DNA from: Cernens ardua
GTDB taxonomy: Bacteria; Pseudomonadota; Gammaproteobacteria; Pseudomonadales; Halomonadaceae
DNA: 64,000 nucleotides
Direction: 5' to 3'
Assembly (NCBI RefSeq): GCF_051251085.1
Contig: NZ_JBPCZH010000001.1
Location: 1-64,000, forward strand
This document shows, in pieces, positions 30,900 to 39,517 of this stretch; within the stretch, counting starts at the first letter, position 1; each line of letters begins with the position of its first letter. A program made the position numbers and the translations under genes. Below the pieces are notes generated by a model, which was given only the letters and a program-made list of their open reading frames with translations, did no database searches and was not told where the DNA came from.

Positions 30900-31319
30900 A
30901 TGGCACGTAAAGTTGAGACGATCACTATCGAGAAAGAAGGGCGCGACAAAGGTAAGCGCTTTCTCATCACTGAAATGCCCGCATCAAAGGCAGAATGGTG
31001 GGCTTATCAGGCAGTGACTAAGCTGTTAGCCAATGGTGTCGAGCTACCAAACACGGATGATGTTGAAAAAGATGCTGGTCAGGGCATGGCCTCATTCGCG
31101 CAACACGGGATTGCGGCACTTGGTAAAATCCCTCCGCAAGAAGCCAAGCCTTTGCTGAACGAGATGATGGAGTGCGTTAAGATTTGCCCCAATCCATCTG
31201 ATCCAACTGATGCCCGAAGACTCTATGAAGATGACATCGAAGAGGTCTCGACGCTCTTCCAGCTTCGACTCGCTACATTGAAGCTCCACCTTGATTTTTT
31301 TACACCCGCAAGCGCCTAA
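30900..31319 (+). CDS. Tail assembly chaperone, short form (G)
   Basis: 139 residues. Binds the tape measure protein during tail assembly. Soluble helical protein (SKAEWWAYQAVTKLLANGVEL, KPLLNEMMECVKICP, FQLRLATLKLHLDFF). Lies between tube and tape measure, and its end carries a -1 slippery site, as in classic G/GT pairs. Start behind CAGGAGCACT. Confidence 0.88.
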   Translation: MARKVETITIEKEGRDKGKRFLITEMPASKAEWWAYQAVTKLLANGVELPNTDDVEKDAGQGMASFAQHGIAALGKIPPQEAKPLLNEMMECVKICPNPSDPTDARRLYEDDIEEVSTLFQLRLATLKLHLDFFTPASA

Positions 31320-31522
31320 AACTACCTCTCTCACCCCCTAATCCAAAGAGCGGAAAATTGGCTGAGTACATGAATATCACTCAGCCGATGGGCGCGGTCA
31401 TCTCTGCACAACTCGCTACTCTTCATGAGCTGGATACTGTGTATTCAGTAGAAGACATGTGGAAACTGCTAGAGGTGGCTTCTATTGATCGTTACAACCA
31501 ATCCGTTATGGCAGGTAAATGA
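31295..31522 (+). CDS. Frameshift extension of the tail chaperone (GT product)
   Basis: The -1 frame is open from 31295 to the TGA at 31520-31522. The slippery site is T-TTT-TTT at 31295-31301, read GAT TTT TTT ACA in frame 0. Slipping back one base gives YTRKRLKLPL and onward into MNITQPMGAVISAQLATLHE..., to make a product of about 207 residues. The zero-frame stop follows 15 bases after the heptamer. The extension SVEDMWKLLEVASIDRYNQS has the typical T-domain end. A separate start at 31370 could also exist. The tape measure begins inside its last codons. Confidence 0.8.
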   Translation, partial: FFYTRKRLKLPLSPPNPKSGKLAEYMNITQPMGAVISAQLATLHELDTVYSVEDMWKLLEVASIDRYNQSVMAGK

Positions 31523-33279
31523 TGGCTACTGATGCTGAAACGCTACAACAGTTTTTTATCCGGATTGGTATTGATCCAAGCCAGGTGCAAGAAGGATCGA
31601 AAGTTGTAGCGACTGCTATCAATGAAATGCACGGTACCGTCAGAGAGCTTGTCGATGGGTTTAATACCGCTCAGGAAGGAATTGAAAGCACTGTAGAGGG
31701 TATAAGTGAGTCAACCGAACGTACCAGTAACAATGTAAACACCCACATTGGCAGTATCATTAATGTAATGGGCACGCTCAAGTCTGAGCTGCTTGGATTT
31801 GCTGGTATTACGCTTTCAATTGGGGGAGCATTTGAGTTCGTCGATAGGATGACTGATCGCATTCAGTCGATGAACAATGCATCCCAGCAGTTAGGAGTGT
31901 CACGACAACAGATCGACGGATGGAATCGCGCATTCGAAGCTGCTGGGGATGATCCAAGCGAGGGCAGCAATCTTCTTACAAGCATTCGTAGTGGTATTGA
32001 CGGTCTGGCCAATGGGCAAGGCCTGTCTTCACAGCTTTCAGCGATTCAGCAAATAACCGCACCCGGCACTGTAACGGCCACGTCAAATCCTGCCGAGGTT
32101 CTACGCTCATTTGTTCAAGCTCTGCAGCAGATGGGGAAATCTGACAATCCACTGATTCGTGATCGTGAGAGAGCGCTAGCGCAGCAGGCGGGACTTGGTG
32201 TTGGGGGGAATGTTGCTGCATTGAATGGAAGTCTACTGCAAAACCAGCAGTATTTTTCCCAACATTCTCCGTATGGCGATATTAGCGATCAGGATGTGCA
32301 AAACATTGCACGAGCAAAAACGCAGCTTGATCAGCTGATCGACTCAATCGGTGTGCAGATATACAAGAAAGCGCTGCCTCCCCTTAATGACTTCGCACAA
32401 ATGATTAGCACTCAGTTTGCTGACCCAAATAGCCCTATCGAAAGAGCTATAGGTATGATCGGCAGCCTAGGCGGAGCGATCGAGTCATTCGTCCATATCG
32501 GTGATCGTTACGCAAGAGTACTGAATGACCTTCAAAGCGGGAATTATTCAGCTGCATGGCGTGATCTTAACGATGCTGAAAATAGCAGTGGAGAAGCAAT
32601 CGATAAAGCTGCTTCCCAAGCTAAAGGGGTATCAAACACAGCTGACAGGTGGCATAACGACATCGCCGGATGGTCAAACCGTACTTTTGGGACACATTTT
32701 AATGACCATCAAGGGCAGGATCAGAATGCACTTCCTGATAGAAACAATAATCCAGGAGATATTCGCTCTGGCGCGCATGGATTTCGCACTTTCTCAACTG
32801 TTCGTGAGGGCTGGGAGGCTTTACGCCACCAGCTCATGCGCTATTACGACGGCAAGACAACGGGCCATAGTCTGCAAACAGTGCGCGACATCATCTCAAC
32901 TTGGGCGCCCTCAAGCGAAAACAATACCGGCTCTTATATTGCCGATGTAGCACGTAGGCTTCATGTGGCCGCCACTGATCACATAAATCTTAACAACAAT
33001 GGAACTATGGCTCAGCTTATGCAGGCCATAGCCTCGCATGAGGGCTTCCATGGAGATTTAGGTTTAGCCAATCAAGTGGCCGGATACAATCCTGTCGGAG
33101 CTGGACTGTCGGCATCTCAATACATTACGCACAATAGCGGCGGCAATGTATCGCATGAGACCCATATTGGGACTGTTAACCTACATGGTAACTATTCGAA
33201 CATGGAAGAGTTAGCTCAAGCATCAAATCATGAGGCAAACAACACGAATATCCCATTCAGCGTATCTGGGGGGCAATAA
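31522..33279 (+). CDS. Tail tape measure protein with murein-hydrolase-like domain
   Basis: 585 residues. Sets tail length and helps DNA entry. N-terminal half is helical with a hydrophobic stretch (LLGFAGITLSIGGAFEFV). Around 405-500 lies a lysozyme-like region (RNNNPGDIRSG, FRTFSTVREGWEALRHQL, IISTWAPSSENNTGSYIADV) of the kind found in phage structural protein P5-type peptidoglycan hydrolases. The short length suggests a short tail. An ATG one codon earlier overlaps the GT stop. Confidence 0.88.
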   Translation: MATDAETLQQFFIRIGIDPSQVQEGSKVVATAINEMHGTVRELVDGFNTAQEGIESTVEGISESTERTSNNVNTHIGSIINVMGTLKSELLGFAGITLSIGGAFEFVDRMTDRIQSMNNASQQLGVSRQQIDGWNRAFEAAGDDPSEGSNLLTSIRSGIDGLANGQGLSSQLSAIQQITAPGTVTATSNPAEVLRSFVQALQQMGKSDNPLIRDRERALAQQAGLGVGGNVAALNGSLLQNQQYFSQHSPYGDISDQDVQNIARAKTQLDQLIDSIGVQIYKKALPPLNDFAQMISTQFADPNSPIERAIGMIGSLGGAIESFVHIGDRYARVLNDLQSGNYSAAWRDLNDAENSSGEAIDKAASQAKGVSNTADRWHNDIAGWSNRTFGTHFNDHQGQDQNALPDRNNNPGDIRSGAHGFRTFSTVREGWEALRHQLMRYYDGKTTGHSLQTVRDIISTWAPSSENNTGSYIADVARRLHVAATDHINLNNNGTMAQLMQAIASHEGFHGDLGLANQVAGYNPVGAGLSASQYITHNSGGNVSHETHIGTVNLHGNYSNMEELAQASNHEANNTNIPFSVSGGQ

Positions 33280-33281
33280 TA

Positions 33282-34148
33282 ATGGCCGATATTGCTACGG
33301 GGACAAATTCGGTAACAGGTATTGTCTCCACGGTTAGCGGTTCTCTCACTGAAACGACAGCGCTTCAATTTTTCCAAGGAGATGCGCTCTTAGCCAGCAT
33401 TTCAAACACATTGCATCCTGCCTATTCGGTTACATTCAATTCTATCTCAAGTGATACGTTGATAGCTGGGACAGTAGGGCAATCTGTTTTTGAGCCCACG
33501 AGCTGGGTATCGGTTCAAGCGTCATCGGAGTCAGGCGTTGTCAATGCTCCAATTGAGCTGGGGAACTATGCCAGCATCAACAAGGTTCGCAGGCCGCGCT
33601 CGCTTACAATTATCTTCACTCTTGAGGGATGGACGGGATACTCAGGTCAGCTTGCTAACTACAGTAACTTCTCAATACTCAGTCGCACTCGGATGCTTGA
33701 GATATTGGAGCAGATGAAGCGCAGCACAAATACATACAATATTGCTACGCCAGACACGGTATATGAGTCTTTTGATTTGCAGCAATTTTCTTATTCTGTT
33801 TCATCGGGCAATGGAATGACATTACTTCGTGTAACAGCTAGCTTTACTGAAGTCTTGCCGGTCAGCGAGACACTGCTTTCGACACATTCGCTGCTCTCGC
33901 AGAATGGTGCTCAATCATCGGCGGCGACGACTCAGAAGGTCAACTCGCTATCAGCAAATGCCAGTCTAGGTGAAATCAACCAGGCGTATTCAAGTGCATC
34001 GGGGGGTACTCCAGTGACAGGGTCAGCAGTTACCTCTAATGCGGGTAGTGCGACTGACATGATCACTCAGTCTTACGGTGTGAGTAGCGATCAGAGTGCC
34101 CGACAGAAAGCCTCTGGGATAAGCCGCTTGCTGGGAGCGATAACATAA
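33282..34148 (+). CDS. Tail/baseplate protein, unassigned
   Basis: 288 residues. Beta-rich N-terminal domain (TSWVSVQASSESGVVNAPIE, KVRRPRSLTIIFTLEGWTG) and a Ser/Ala-rich C-terminus. The N-terminal pattern resembles tube-adjacent distal-tail proteins. By position after the tape measure it joins tube to baseplate hub. Family not identified with certainty. Confidence 0.68.
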   Translation: MADIATGTNSVTGIVSTVSGSLTETTALQFFQGDALLASISNTLHPAYSVTFNSISSDTLIAGTVGQSVFEPTSWVSVQASSESGVVNAPIELGNYASINKVRRPRSLTIIFTLEGWTGYSGQLANYSNFSILSRTRMLEILEQMKRSTNTYNIATPDTVYESFDLQQFSYSVSSGNGMTLLRVTASFTEVLPVSETLLSTHSLLSQNGAQSSAATTQKVNSLSANASLGEINQAYSSASGGTPVTGSAVTSNAGSATDMITQSYGVSSDQSARQKASGISRLLGAIT

Positions 34149-34465
34149 TGCAATCAATATCGCTTACGGCTATTGAATCACAGCGCTTTCAAATTCAGCT
34201 TGAAGGTATTAGCTGCACGATAAAGTTAACGCAGCGTGATACAGGGCTGTTCATGGATTTATATGCCAATGGTAATGCTGTTCGGCTAGGTGTGAAGTGT
34301 GAGAACGCTAATAGGATAGTCAGATATAACCATCTTCGTTCGCAGACGGGATTTAAGGGAGAGCTATTCTTTATTGATACTCAGGGTGAGCTTGATCCTG
34401 ATTTCTCCGAATTGGGGACCCGGTTCAAGCTGTACTATCTGACATCCGAGGAAATGTCTGGGTAG
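34148..34465 (+). CDS. Baseplate plug protein (Pam3 gp18-like)
   Basis: 105 residues. RFQIQLEGISCTIKLTQRDTGLFMDLYANG and the later VKCENANRIVRYNHLRS resemble small baseplate plug proteins that close the tail tube in minimal contractile phages. Starts within the stop of the previous gene. Confidence 0.75.
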   Translation: MQSISLTAIESQRFQIQLEGISCTIKLTQRDTGLFMDLYANGNAVRLGVKCENANRIVRYNHLRSQTGFKGELFFIDTQGELDPDFSELGTRFKLYYLTSEEMSG

Positions 34466-34502
34466 AGCAGACAACAAAATTCATGCCGTACCAAATAAAC
34501 GA

Positions 34503-34533
34503 AGCCCCAACGGTGCGCTAACACCATCAGGGC
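34503..34533 (+). repeat. Bulged hairpin before a small membrane protein
   Basis: GCCC-caac-GGTG-cgctaa-CACC-atca-GGGC. Same general layout as the hairpin at 8464-8500. It lies in the gap between the plug and membrane-protein genes; possibly regulatory for the small gene. Confidence 0.45.
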
Positions 34534-34569
34534 CAAAACTGAAACCTTGAAACAGGCAAGGAATCATAA

Positions 34570-34719
34570 ATGGATTTTAGCAAAATGTTGGAGGTATTGC
34601 ATAAAATGTCCGCAAATCCTCATTCTCGACGATTAGCATGGGCCGCAGTAGTCGTTGCAGCCATATGGGCCGTTGCAAAACTGATAGCCGCTATAGCGCC
34701 CGCAGGCCTTATCCACTAG
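34570..34719 (+). CDS. Small membrane protein (49 aa)
   Basis: The frame MDFSKMLEVLHKMSANPHSR continues into a hydrophobic Ala/Val-rich segment (residues 23-43) and ends AGLIH. AAGGAA site before the ATG. One transmembrane segment in the middle of a baseplate gene cluster. Could be a tail-associated membrane peptide or moron; unknown. Confidence 0.6.
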   Translation: MDFSKMLEVLHKMSANPHSRRLAWAAVVVAAIWAVAKLIAAIAPAGLIH

Positions 34720-34741
34720 TCATAGACATCCCCGTCAAATC

Positions 34742-34764
34742 ACCGCCGCAGGCGGTATTTTTTT
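34742..34764 (+). terminator. Terminator-like hairpin before the hub gene
   Basis: ACCGCC / GGCGGT with loop GCA, then ATTTTTTT. The hub start is about 20 bases on. Confidence 0.8.
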
Positions 34765-34785
34765 GCCCAGAAAATGAGATATCTC

Positions 34786-35670
34786 ATGGCCTACCAAGAA
34801 CGTCGCATAAAAGTAAGCATTCGCCTGTCAGACCTGAACGCACCAGAGAACCAAGCATTTGAAGACGGCAACAACACCCTTGTGATCGATAATTGCAAGG
34901 CAGTGTGCTCTATGAGTGTTAATGCCGGATTAGGGGGAGGAGATATGCAGATGACCCTTTGGGGATTATCACTGGGACACATTTCTAAGATCGTAGGCCC
35001 CGGAATACTTCAATTTCAAAACGGAATACAAAACGAAATTACGGTTTGGGCTAATGATGATGTTTTCTTTCGTGGAATTATTATCGATACTCAAATGGAT
35101 TCATCTAGAGCCCCAGATCTAGTATTGAAAATCCATGGAAAACAAAATGGGCTTGCTACCCAATTTCTAGCCACTTCTCCGACTTTTATTGGCAAACCGA
35201 CATCCTTTATCGAGATATGTAAAATTATCGCACAGAAGGCTGGACTGAGTGTTAATAGCTATATAGATGATTTTACTGTGAGCCGTTTTCACGCAGAGGG
35301 TAGTGTCAAATCACAGCTTGATGCATTGGCCGAATCTTATAGAAACAAAAAAATAGGTATTGTCCATACATTCGGGCATATCGACATCATTGGGTATATC
35401 TCGCAAGCTGATGATGGCACTGAGGCTGATATTGAGATAAGCCCAGAAAATGGGTTGATTGGATACCCAAGCTTCACCATGAAAGGAATTCAATTTAATT
35501 GTATGTATAGGCCTGAAATATCAATGAATAGTATCGTTAAACTTACCACAAATTTACCAAATGCAAGTGGACGATGGAATATTTGGACAGTTGTACATCA
35601 AATATCAGCATGGGTTGAGGGTGGGCCTTGGTACTCATCAGTTACTGCGGGGACAATATCAAATGGATAA
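34786..35670 (+). CDS. Baseplate hub protein
   Basis: 294 residues from the ATG at 34786 (MAYQERRIKVSIRLSDLN); an ATG at 34774 has no space for a ribosome site. The pattern CSMSVNAGLGGGDMQMTLWGL and PDLVLKIHGKQNGLATQF, IDDFTVSRFHAEGSVKSQLD resembles gp27/gpD-like hub proteins. Overlaps the spike gene. Confidence 0.75.
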   Translation: MAYQERRIKVSIRLSDLNAPENQAFEDGNNTLVIDNCKAVCSMSVNAGLGGGDMQMTLWGLSLGHISKIVGPGILQFQNGIQNEITVWANDDVFFRGIIIDTQMDSSRAPDLVLKIHGKQNGLATQFLATSPTFIGKPTSFIEICKIIAQKAGLSVNSYIDDFTVSRFHAEGSVKSQLDALAESYRNKKIGIVHTFGHIDIIGYISQADDGTEADIEISPENGLIGYPSFTMKGIQFNCMYRPEISMNSIVKLTTNLPNASGRWNIWTVVHQISAWVEGGPWYSSVTAGTISNG

Positions 35671-36337
35671 ATATTCATCCAACATGCTTCCACATGATGA
35701 TGCTGGCACAAGTAACTCTATGATAAGGATGGTTCGCGATCTTGTCGGCGCGAATAAGCACATTGTCCCATGCTACGTGACTAACAACAGCGAAGTTGAT
35801 CAGAAGAAAACCATTTCCGTGATGCCTATTATTCAAGGATTGACTGGTAATGGCTTGCCAATTGATAACGTAGAGATTACTGACATTCCAGTCATGCGCA
35901 ATCAGGCCGGTGATAGTGCGATCATCATCAATCCGCATATAGGTGATGTTGGCTTATTGCTGGTATCGGATAAGGATATAAGCAATATAACGGGGCCAAA
36001 ACAAGCGATACCGGGCAATGTGGGACGATTTACGTTATCAAATGCCCTATATCTTGGAAGTATTCCGTTGTGGTGCGATCAAGAGCCAGAAGAGTATGTG
36101 CAGTTGTCTGGCAATGGGAGTGGTATTTCAATCAAGACGCCGGGAACGCTATCAATTGAAGCCGAGAAACCAATCACCATCAATGCCAGGGCTGGGTTGA
36201 CAATCAATGGCAATGTTACGGTCAATGGCAACGTCACTGCTGAAGGTGAAGTGACTGGCAATAAAATACCATTGAGCAAGCATGTTCATTCTGGTGTTAC
36301 GGCTGGGAACAGCCCAACAGGCACGCCGGAGGCTTAA
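35663..36337 (+). CDS. Baseplate spike protein (gp138/gpV-like)
   Basis: 224 residues from the ATG at 35663 (MDKYSSNMLPHDDAG). N-terminal OB-fold (VTNNSEVDQKKTISVMPI), then a repeat-rich beta-helix end (LTINGNVTVNGNVTAEGEVTG) and a KHVHSGVTAG motif whose histidines usually bind a metal at the tip. It punctures the outer membrane. Confidence 0.85.
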   Translation: MDKYSSNMLPHDDAGTSNSMIRMVRDLVGANKHIVPCYVTNNSEVDQKKTISVMPIIQGLTGNGLPIDNVEITDIPVMRNQAGDSAIIINPHIGDVGLLLVSDKDISNITGPKQAIPGNVGRFTLSNALYLGSIPLWCDQEPEEYVQLSGNGSGISIKTPGTLSIEAEKPITINARAGLTINGNVTVNGNVTAEGEVTGNKIPLSKHVHSGVTAGNSPTGTPEA

Positions 36338-36744
36338 TAACCAATGGGCGAGTTATGCATTTGGTCATAGTTGACTATCGACTGGCCTGCTCCAGTACGG
36401 CAAGAATTCATCAGAGAATCATAAATTACATTCTCACCAGTTATGCTATCAGGGGGAAGCGTATTGAAACTGTTATAAGAAGATAGAATTGTGTCTTCCA
36501 CATTCATCAAAACAGTTTTATCCCCATATCCCCACTGCCTTACTGAGTCTTTAACGTACTCATCAAGAGCCTGATAGTGGTCTTCATGGTGCAGGGCATC
36601 GTATTTTCCGATTCTCGCGGATGCTACGACCATTTCACGGCAAGCTTGATATTCATCCTGTGGGGCTGGAAGATAGCTGTCGGCGGCATGTGCAATGCCT
36701 GATGATGCGGCCAGAAGAGTAAGGGAAGCCAGTAGATATTTCAT
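36334..36744 (-). CDS. Secreted periplasmic protein, lysogenic moron
   Basis: 136 residues from the ATG at 36744. Signal peptide MKYLLASLTLLAASSGIAHA with cleavage before ADSYLP. The mature protein has two cysteines (CREMVV and SCRTG) that may form a disulfide. Minus strand, reverse of the tail operon, so probably expressed in the lysogen. No family recognised. Confidence 0.65.
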   Translation of the reverse strand: MKYLLASLTLLAASSGIAHAADSYLPAPQDEYQACREMVVASARIGKYDALHHEDHYQALDEYVKDSVRQWGYGDKTVLMNVEDTILSSYNSFNTLPPDSITGENVIYDSLMNSCRTGAGQSIVNYDQMHNSPIGY

Positions 36745-36867
36745 TGAGTTGTCCATGGGTGGAAATTGGAAAGATAGTAGCTGCCTGACTGGGAAGATGC
36801 AAAGCTCTCTATTAACTTAACATCTAACAGTTGAAGGGGAGGTATCTGCAGGATCATCTCACCGAAA

Positions 36868-36922
36868 TTGACTTCCTAAATAATGTGTCTAAAATATCGG
36901 TGTACGGCATATTACCGTACAC
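36868..36922 (+). promoter_or_regulatory. Promoter and operator of the toxin-antitoxin pair
   Basis: TTGACT (36868-36873), 16-base spacer, TAAAAT (36890-36895). An 8-bp perfect palindrome, GTGTACGG / CCGTACAC (36900-36922), covers the expected start point, where the antitoxin would repress. Confidence 0.78.
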
Positions 36923-36952
36923 ACAGACCATACTTACATAGGAAGTAATCTC

Positions 36953-37222
36953 ATGAGTATGTCAGCACAGCGTATTGAGATACGCACAGATCATGAAACA
37001 AAGACTCTGGCAGAACGAGCGTCAGCTGTTTCAGGTTGTTCTATGACTCAGTATCTAAACCGATTGATTAGGGAAGATGCGAGCCGTGTTTTAAAAGAGG
37101 CATCCACTATCACTCTTACCAATCAGTCTTTCGATCACTTCAAGGAAATCTGCTCTAGGAAAAAACCTTTGAGCGAGAAGCTAAAAGCAGCAGCTGCTAA
37201 ATTAGACTCAGAAGGATATTGA
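36953..37222 (+). CDS. DUF1778-type antitoxin
   Basis: 89 residues. Ribbon-helix-helix N-terminus (QRIEIRTDHETKTLAERASAV) binds DNA; C-terminus (FDHFKEICSRKKPLSEKLKA) binds and neutralises the toxin. Matches DUF1778/TacA. Upstream palindrome is the likely operator. Ten bases before the toxin gene. Confidence 0.88.
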   Translation: MSMSAQRIEIRTDHETKTLAERASAVSGCSMTQYLNRLIREDASRVLKEASTITLTNQSFDHFKEICSRKKPLSEKLKAAAAKLDSEGY

Positions 37223-37232
37223 GAACCAAATA

Positions 37233-37763
37233 ATGCCTCTCCACAGTTCCTTTGTCTCAGTAAATGGTTCACAGCAAGATTTAAAGAGTTTCGATTGTGG
37301 CAAAGAGGCCATGAATACGTTCCTTTCCAGATATGCCGGGCGACACATGGCTCAAGGACTTAGCACTACATGGGTTCTTCCTGATGCCCGCAAGGGTGTG
37401 TTACCTGGGAAAGATGGACGTGCCTTAGTGGCTGCTTACTTTACTCTATCCCAACATTGTGTAGAAAAGGAGGCTTTACCCACAACTAAAAGCCTTCCCC
37501 GCTACCCCATTCCTGTAGCACTACTTGCTAGGTTGGCTGTGGATGTAAATTATCAAGGTAAGGGGCTGGGCAGTAAGACTTTGGTGACAGCATTAAGGAA
37601 GGCATGTTACTTATGTAGTGTTGGATTGCCAGCTATTGGCTTGGTTTTAGATGTACTTGATGAAGATGCCATGTCTTTTTATAACAGCTATGATTTTTTT
37701 GAACCGATGAAGGATAATCCTAATCGTTTATTTATTGGTATGGATAGTATACGTGACCTTTAG
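37233..37763 (+). CDS. GNAT-type toxin (tRNA acetyltransferase family)
   Basis: 176 residues. The acetyl-CoA binding motif VDVNYQGKGLGSKTL and the AARLAVDV, FYNSYDFF pattern match TacT/AtaT-type toxins, which acetylate aminoacyl-tRNA. Pairs with the upstream DUF1778 antitoxin. Inserted between spike and baseplate wedge genes, with its own promoter, as a moron. Confidence 0.88.
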   Translation: MPLHSSFVSVNGSQQDLKSFDCGKEAMNTFLSRYAGRHMAQGLSTTWVLPDARKGVLPGKDGRALVAAYFTLSQHCVEKEALPTTKSLPRYPIPVALLARLAVDVNYQGKGLGSKTLVTALRKACYLCSVGLPAIGLVLDVLDEDAMSFYNSYDFFEPMKDNPNRLFIGMDSIRDL

Positions 37764-37810
37764 AACTGATAGTCAGATAAATTTTTAGAAAAGCATTAAT
37801 ACGTTCTTGG

Positions 37811-37830
37811 CCCGCTTCGGCGGGTTTTTT
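37811..37830 (+). terminator. Terminator after the toxin-antitoxin pair
   Basis: CCCGC / GCGGG with loop TTCG, then six T. The wedge gene starts 18 bases later behind GCCCGGAGAAAA. Confidence 0.85.
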
Positions 37831-37848
37831 ATTGCCCGGAGAAAAGTA

Positions 37849-38208
37849 GTGCAATCGACATCTCTCTATCTCGACCCTGATACATGGGATATTACTCTTG
37901 ATTCCGTGGGACGCCTAAAGACAGTCAGCAATCCATATTCAATCGCCCAAGACGTAGCCTGTGCATGCAAAACAGTGTTGGGCGAAGTCATTTACGATCA
38001 AACGATTGGTATCCCGTTTTTTAACAATGTCTTTGGCAAGCCGGTTTCAACATCGCTGGTCTCACATTACCTGCAAAAGCAAGCAACACGTCTGGACACT
38101 GTAGAAACAGCGCAAGTGTCGTTAAGCAAGAATCGATCATCACGTACAACCAGCGGCGAGATAGTCATTACTGATACTAACGGATCGCACGCGACCTTAA
38201 TTTTGTGA
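37849..38208 (+). CDS. Baseplate wedge protein, gpW/gp25-like (Mu gp46-like)
   Basis: 119 residues from the GTG at 37849 (VQSTSLYLDPDTWDITLD), chosen by the CGGAGA site; the open frame extends upstream through the terminator. LKTVSNPYSIAQDVACACKTVLGE and YDQTIGIPFFNNVFG match the gp25-like wedge family. Next gene is gpJ-like. Confidence 0.82.
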   Translation: MQSTSLYLDPDTWDITLDSVGRLKTVSNPYSIAQDVACACKTVLGEVIYDQTIGIPFFNNVFGKPVSTSLVSHYLQKQATRLDTVETAQVSLSKNRSSRTTSGEIVITDTNGSHATLIL

Positions 38209-38215
38209 GGCCACC

Positions 38216-39517
38216 ATGGCATTTAGTGAAACTGACAAACAATATCTCTCTGATTTTTATCAAAATGATGAGGTAACGGCCTCTACTTCAGTGCCGGCCA
38301 TGACGTTCAGTGAGCAAGGTATTACTGCTCCTGACATCGCGGATATTCTCCAAGGTGTACTGAATGATTGGAAGCAGGCGCTGGGTGGAAATGCCAGCAC
38401 AGACTTGACCACGCCTCAGGGCCAAATTGCATTGGCTATGACAGCCATCATTTCAGACAAGAATGATCAGCTTCTAGCACTTTCCAACAATCTCAACCCT
38501 GACAATGCATCCGGAATTTGGCAGGACGGCATAGGACAAATATATTTCATCAACCGAAAAGAAGCGACCGGGACGTCAGTAACAGGCACATGTACCGGGC
38601 TTGTCGGAACTGTCATTCCCGCTGGCAGTTATGCCCAAGATACAACAGGCTTTGTGTATCGCTCGGATGCAGACGCAACAATTCCCAGCACGGGCTCTGT
38701 AGACGTTGTTTTCACAAATATGTCCTATGGTCCTATTGAGTGCCCGGCAGGCACGCTAACAACGATTTACAGTGCCGTGGATGGTTGGTCAGGGGTGAAT
38801 AACGCGGCCTCAGGTGTGATCGGTCAGAATGAGGAAAGTCGGACTAACTTCGAGCAACGTAGGCGCTCACAGGTCGCCAAGAACGCAAAAGGGACACCTG
38901 ACTCGATATATGGTGCACTGCTTGATATTGACGGGGTATCTGATGCATATGTGCGTTCAAACAATACAGCTGCCGAGCTGGATGTTGGGTCTACGAACGT
39001 TATTATCCCCACAGGCACGATTTATATCGCCATTTATGGGGGTAATGATACTGATATTGCCAATGCGATAAACAGCAAGATCAACCCAGGGTGTGCGACT
39101 CGATGCAATACCGCAAATGAGCGCTCAGCGACTATCGAGGACACACAAAACTATAGCTCCAACATTCCGTCATATACGTTTTACTGGACGACTCCAGCAA
39201 CAATTGACGTGTATTTTAAGATCACGATCCAGCGCAACGAGTTTTTGCCCAACAACCTCAAGTCCCTGATTCAATCGTCTGTAGAGGATTCATTTACAGG
39301 TGAAGATGGTGGTACTCGAGCGCGCATCGGTTCAACGATTTATGCCTCACGATTCTATGGTGGCGTGCAGAACATTGATCAGAACAACGTTAACATTCTC
39401 AGCATTCAAGTTAGCCGTGATGGGCAGAACTACTCGGATTTCGTGGACTTTGGTGTCGATGAAATTCCCGTGTTCAACAGTGATAATGTCGACCTCATCG
39501 AGGCATCTAGCTCATGA
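38216..39517 (+). CDS. Baseplate J-like protein (Mu gp47-like)
   Basis: 433 residues. Wedge component linking hub to fibres. FSEQGITAPDIADILQGVLNDW, TDLTTPQGQIALAMTAIISD and NEESRTNFEQRRRSQVAK are characteristic of gpJ. The end overlaps the next gene by 4 bases. Confidence 0.93.
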   Translation: MAFSETDKQYLSDFYQNDEVTASTSVPAMTFSEQGITAPDIADILQGVLNDWKQALGGNASTDLTTPQGQIALAMTAIISDKNDQLLALSNNLNPDNASGIWQDGIGQIYFINRKEATGTSVTGTCTGLVGTVIPAGSYAQDTTGFVYRSDADATIPSTGSVDVVFTNMSYGPIECPAGTLTTIYSAVDGWSGVNNAASGVIGQNEESRTNFEQRRRSQVAKNAKGTPDSIYGALLDIDGVSDAYVRSNNTAAELDVGSTNVIIPTGTIYIAIYGGNDTDIANAINSKINPGCATRCNTANERSATIEDTQNYSSNIPSYTFYWTTPATIDVYFKITIQRNEFLPNNLKSLIQSSVEDSFTGEDGGTRARIGSTIYASRFYGGVQNIDQNNVNILSIQVSRDGQNYSDFVDFGVDEIPVFNSDNVDLIEASSS

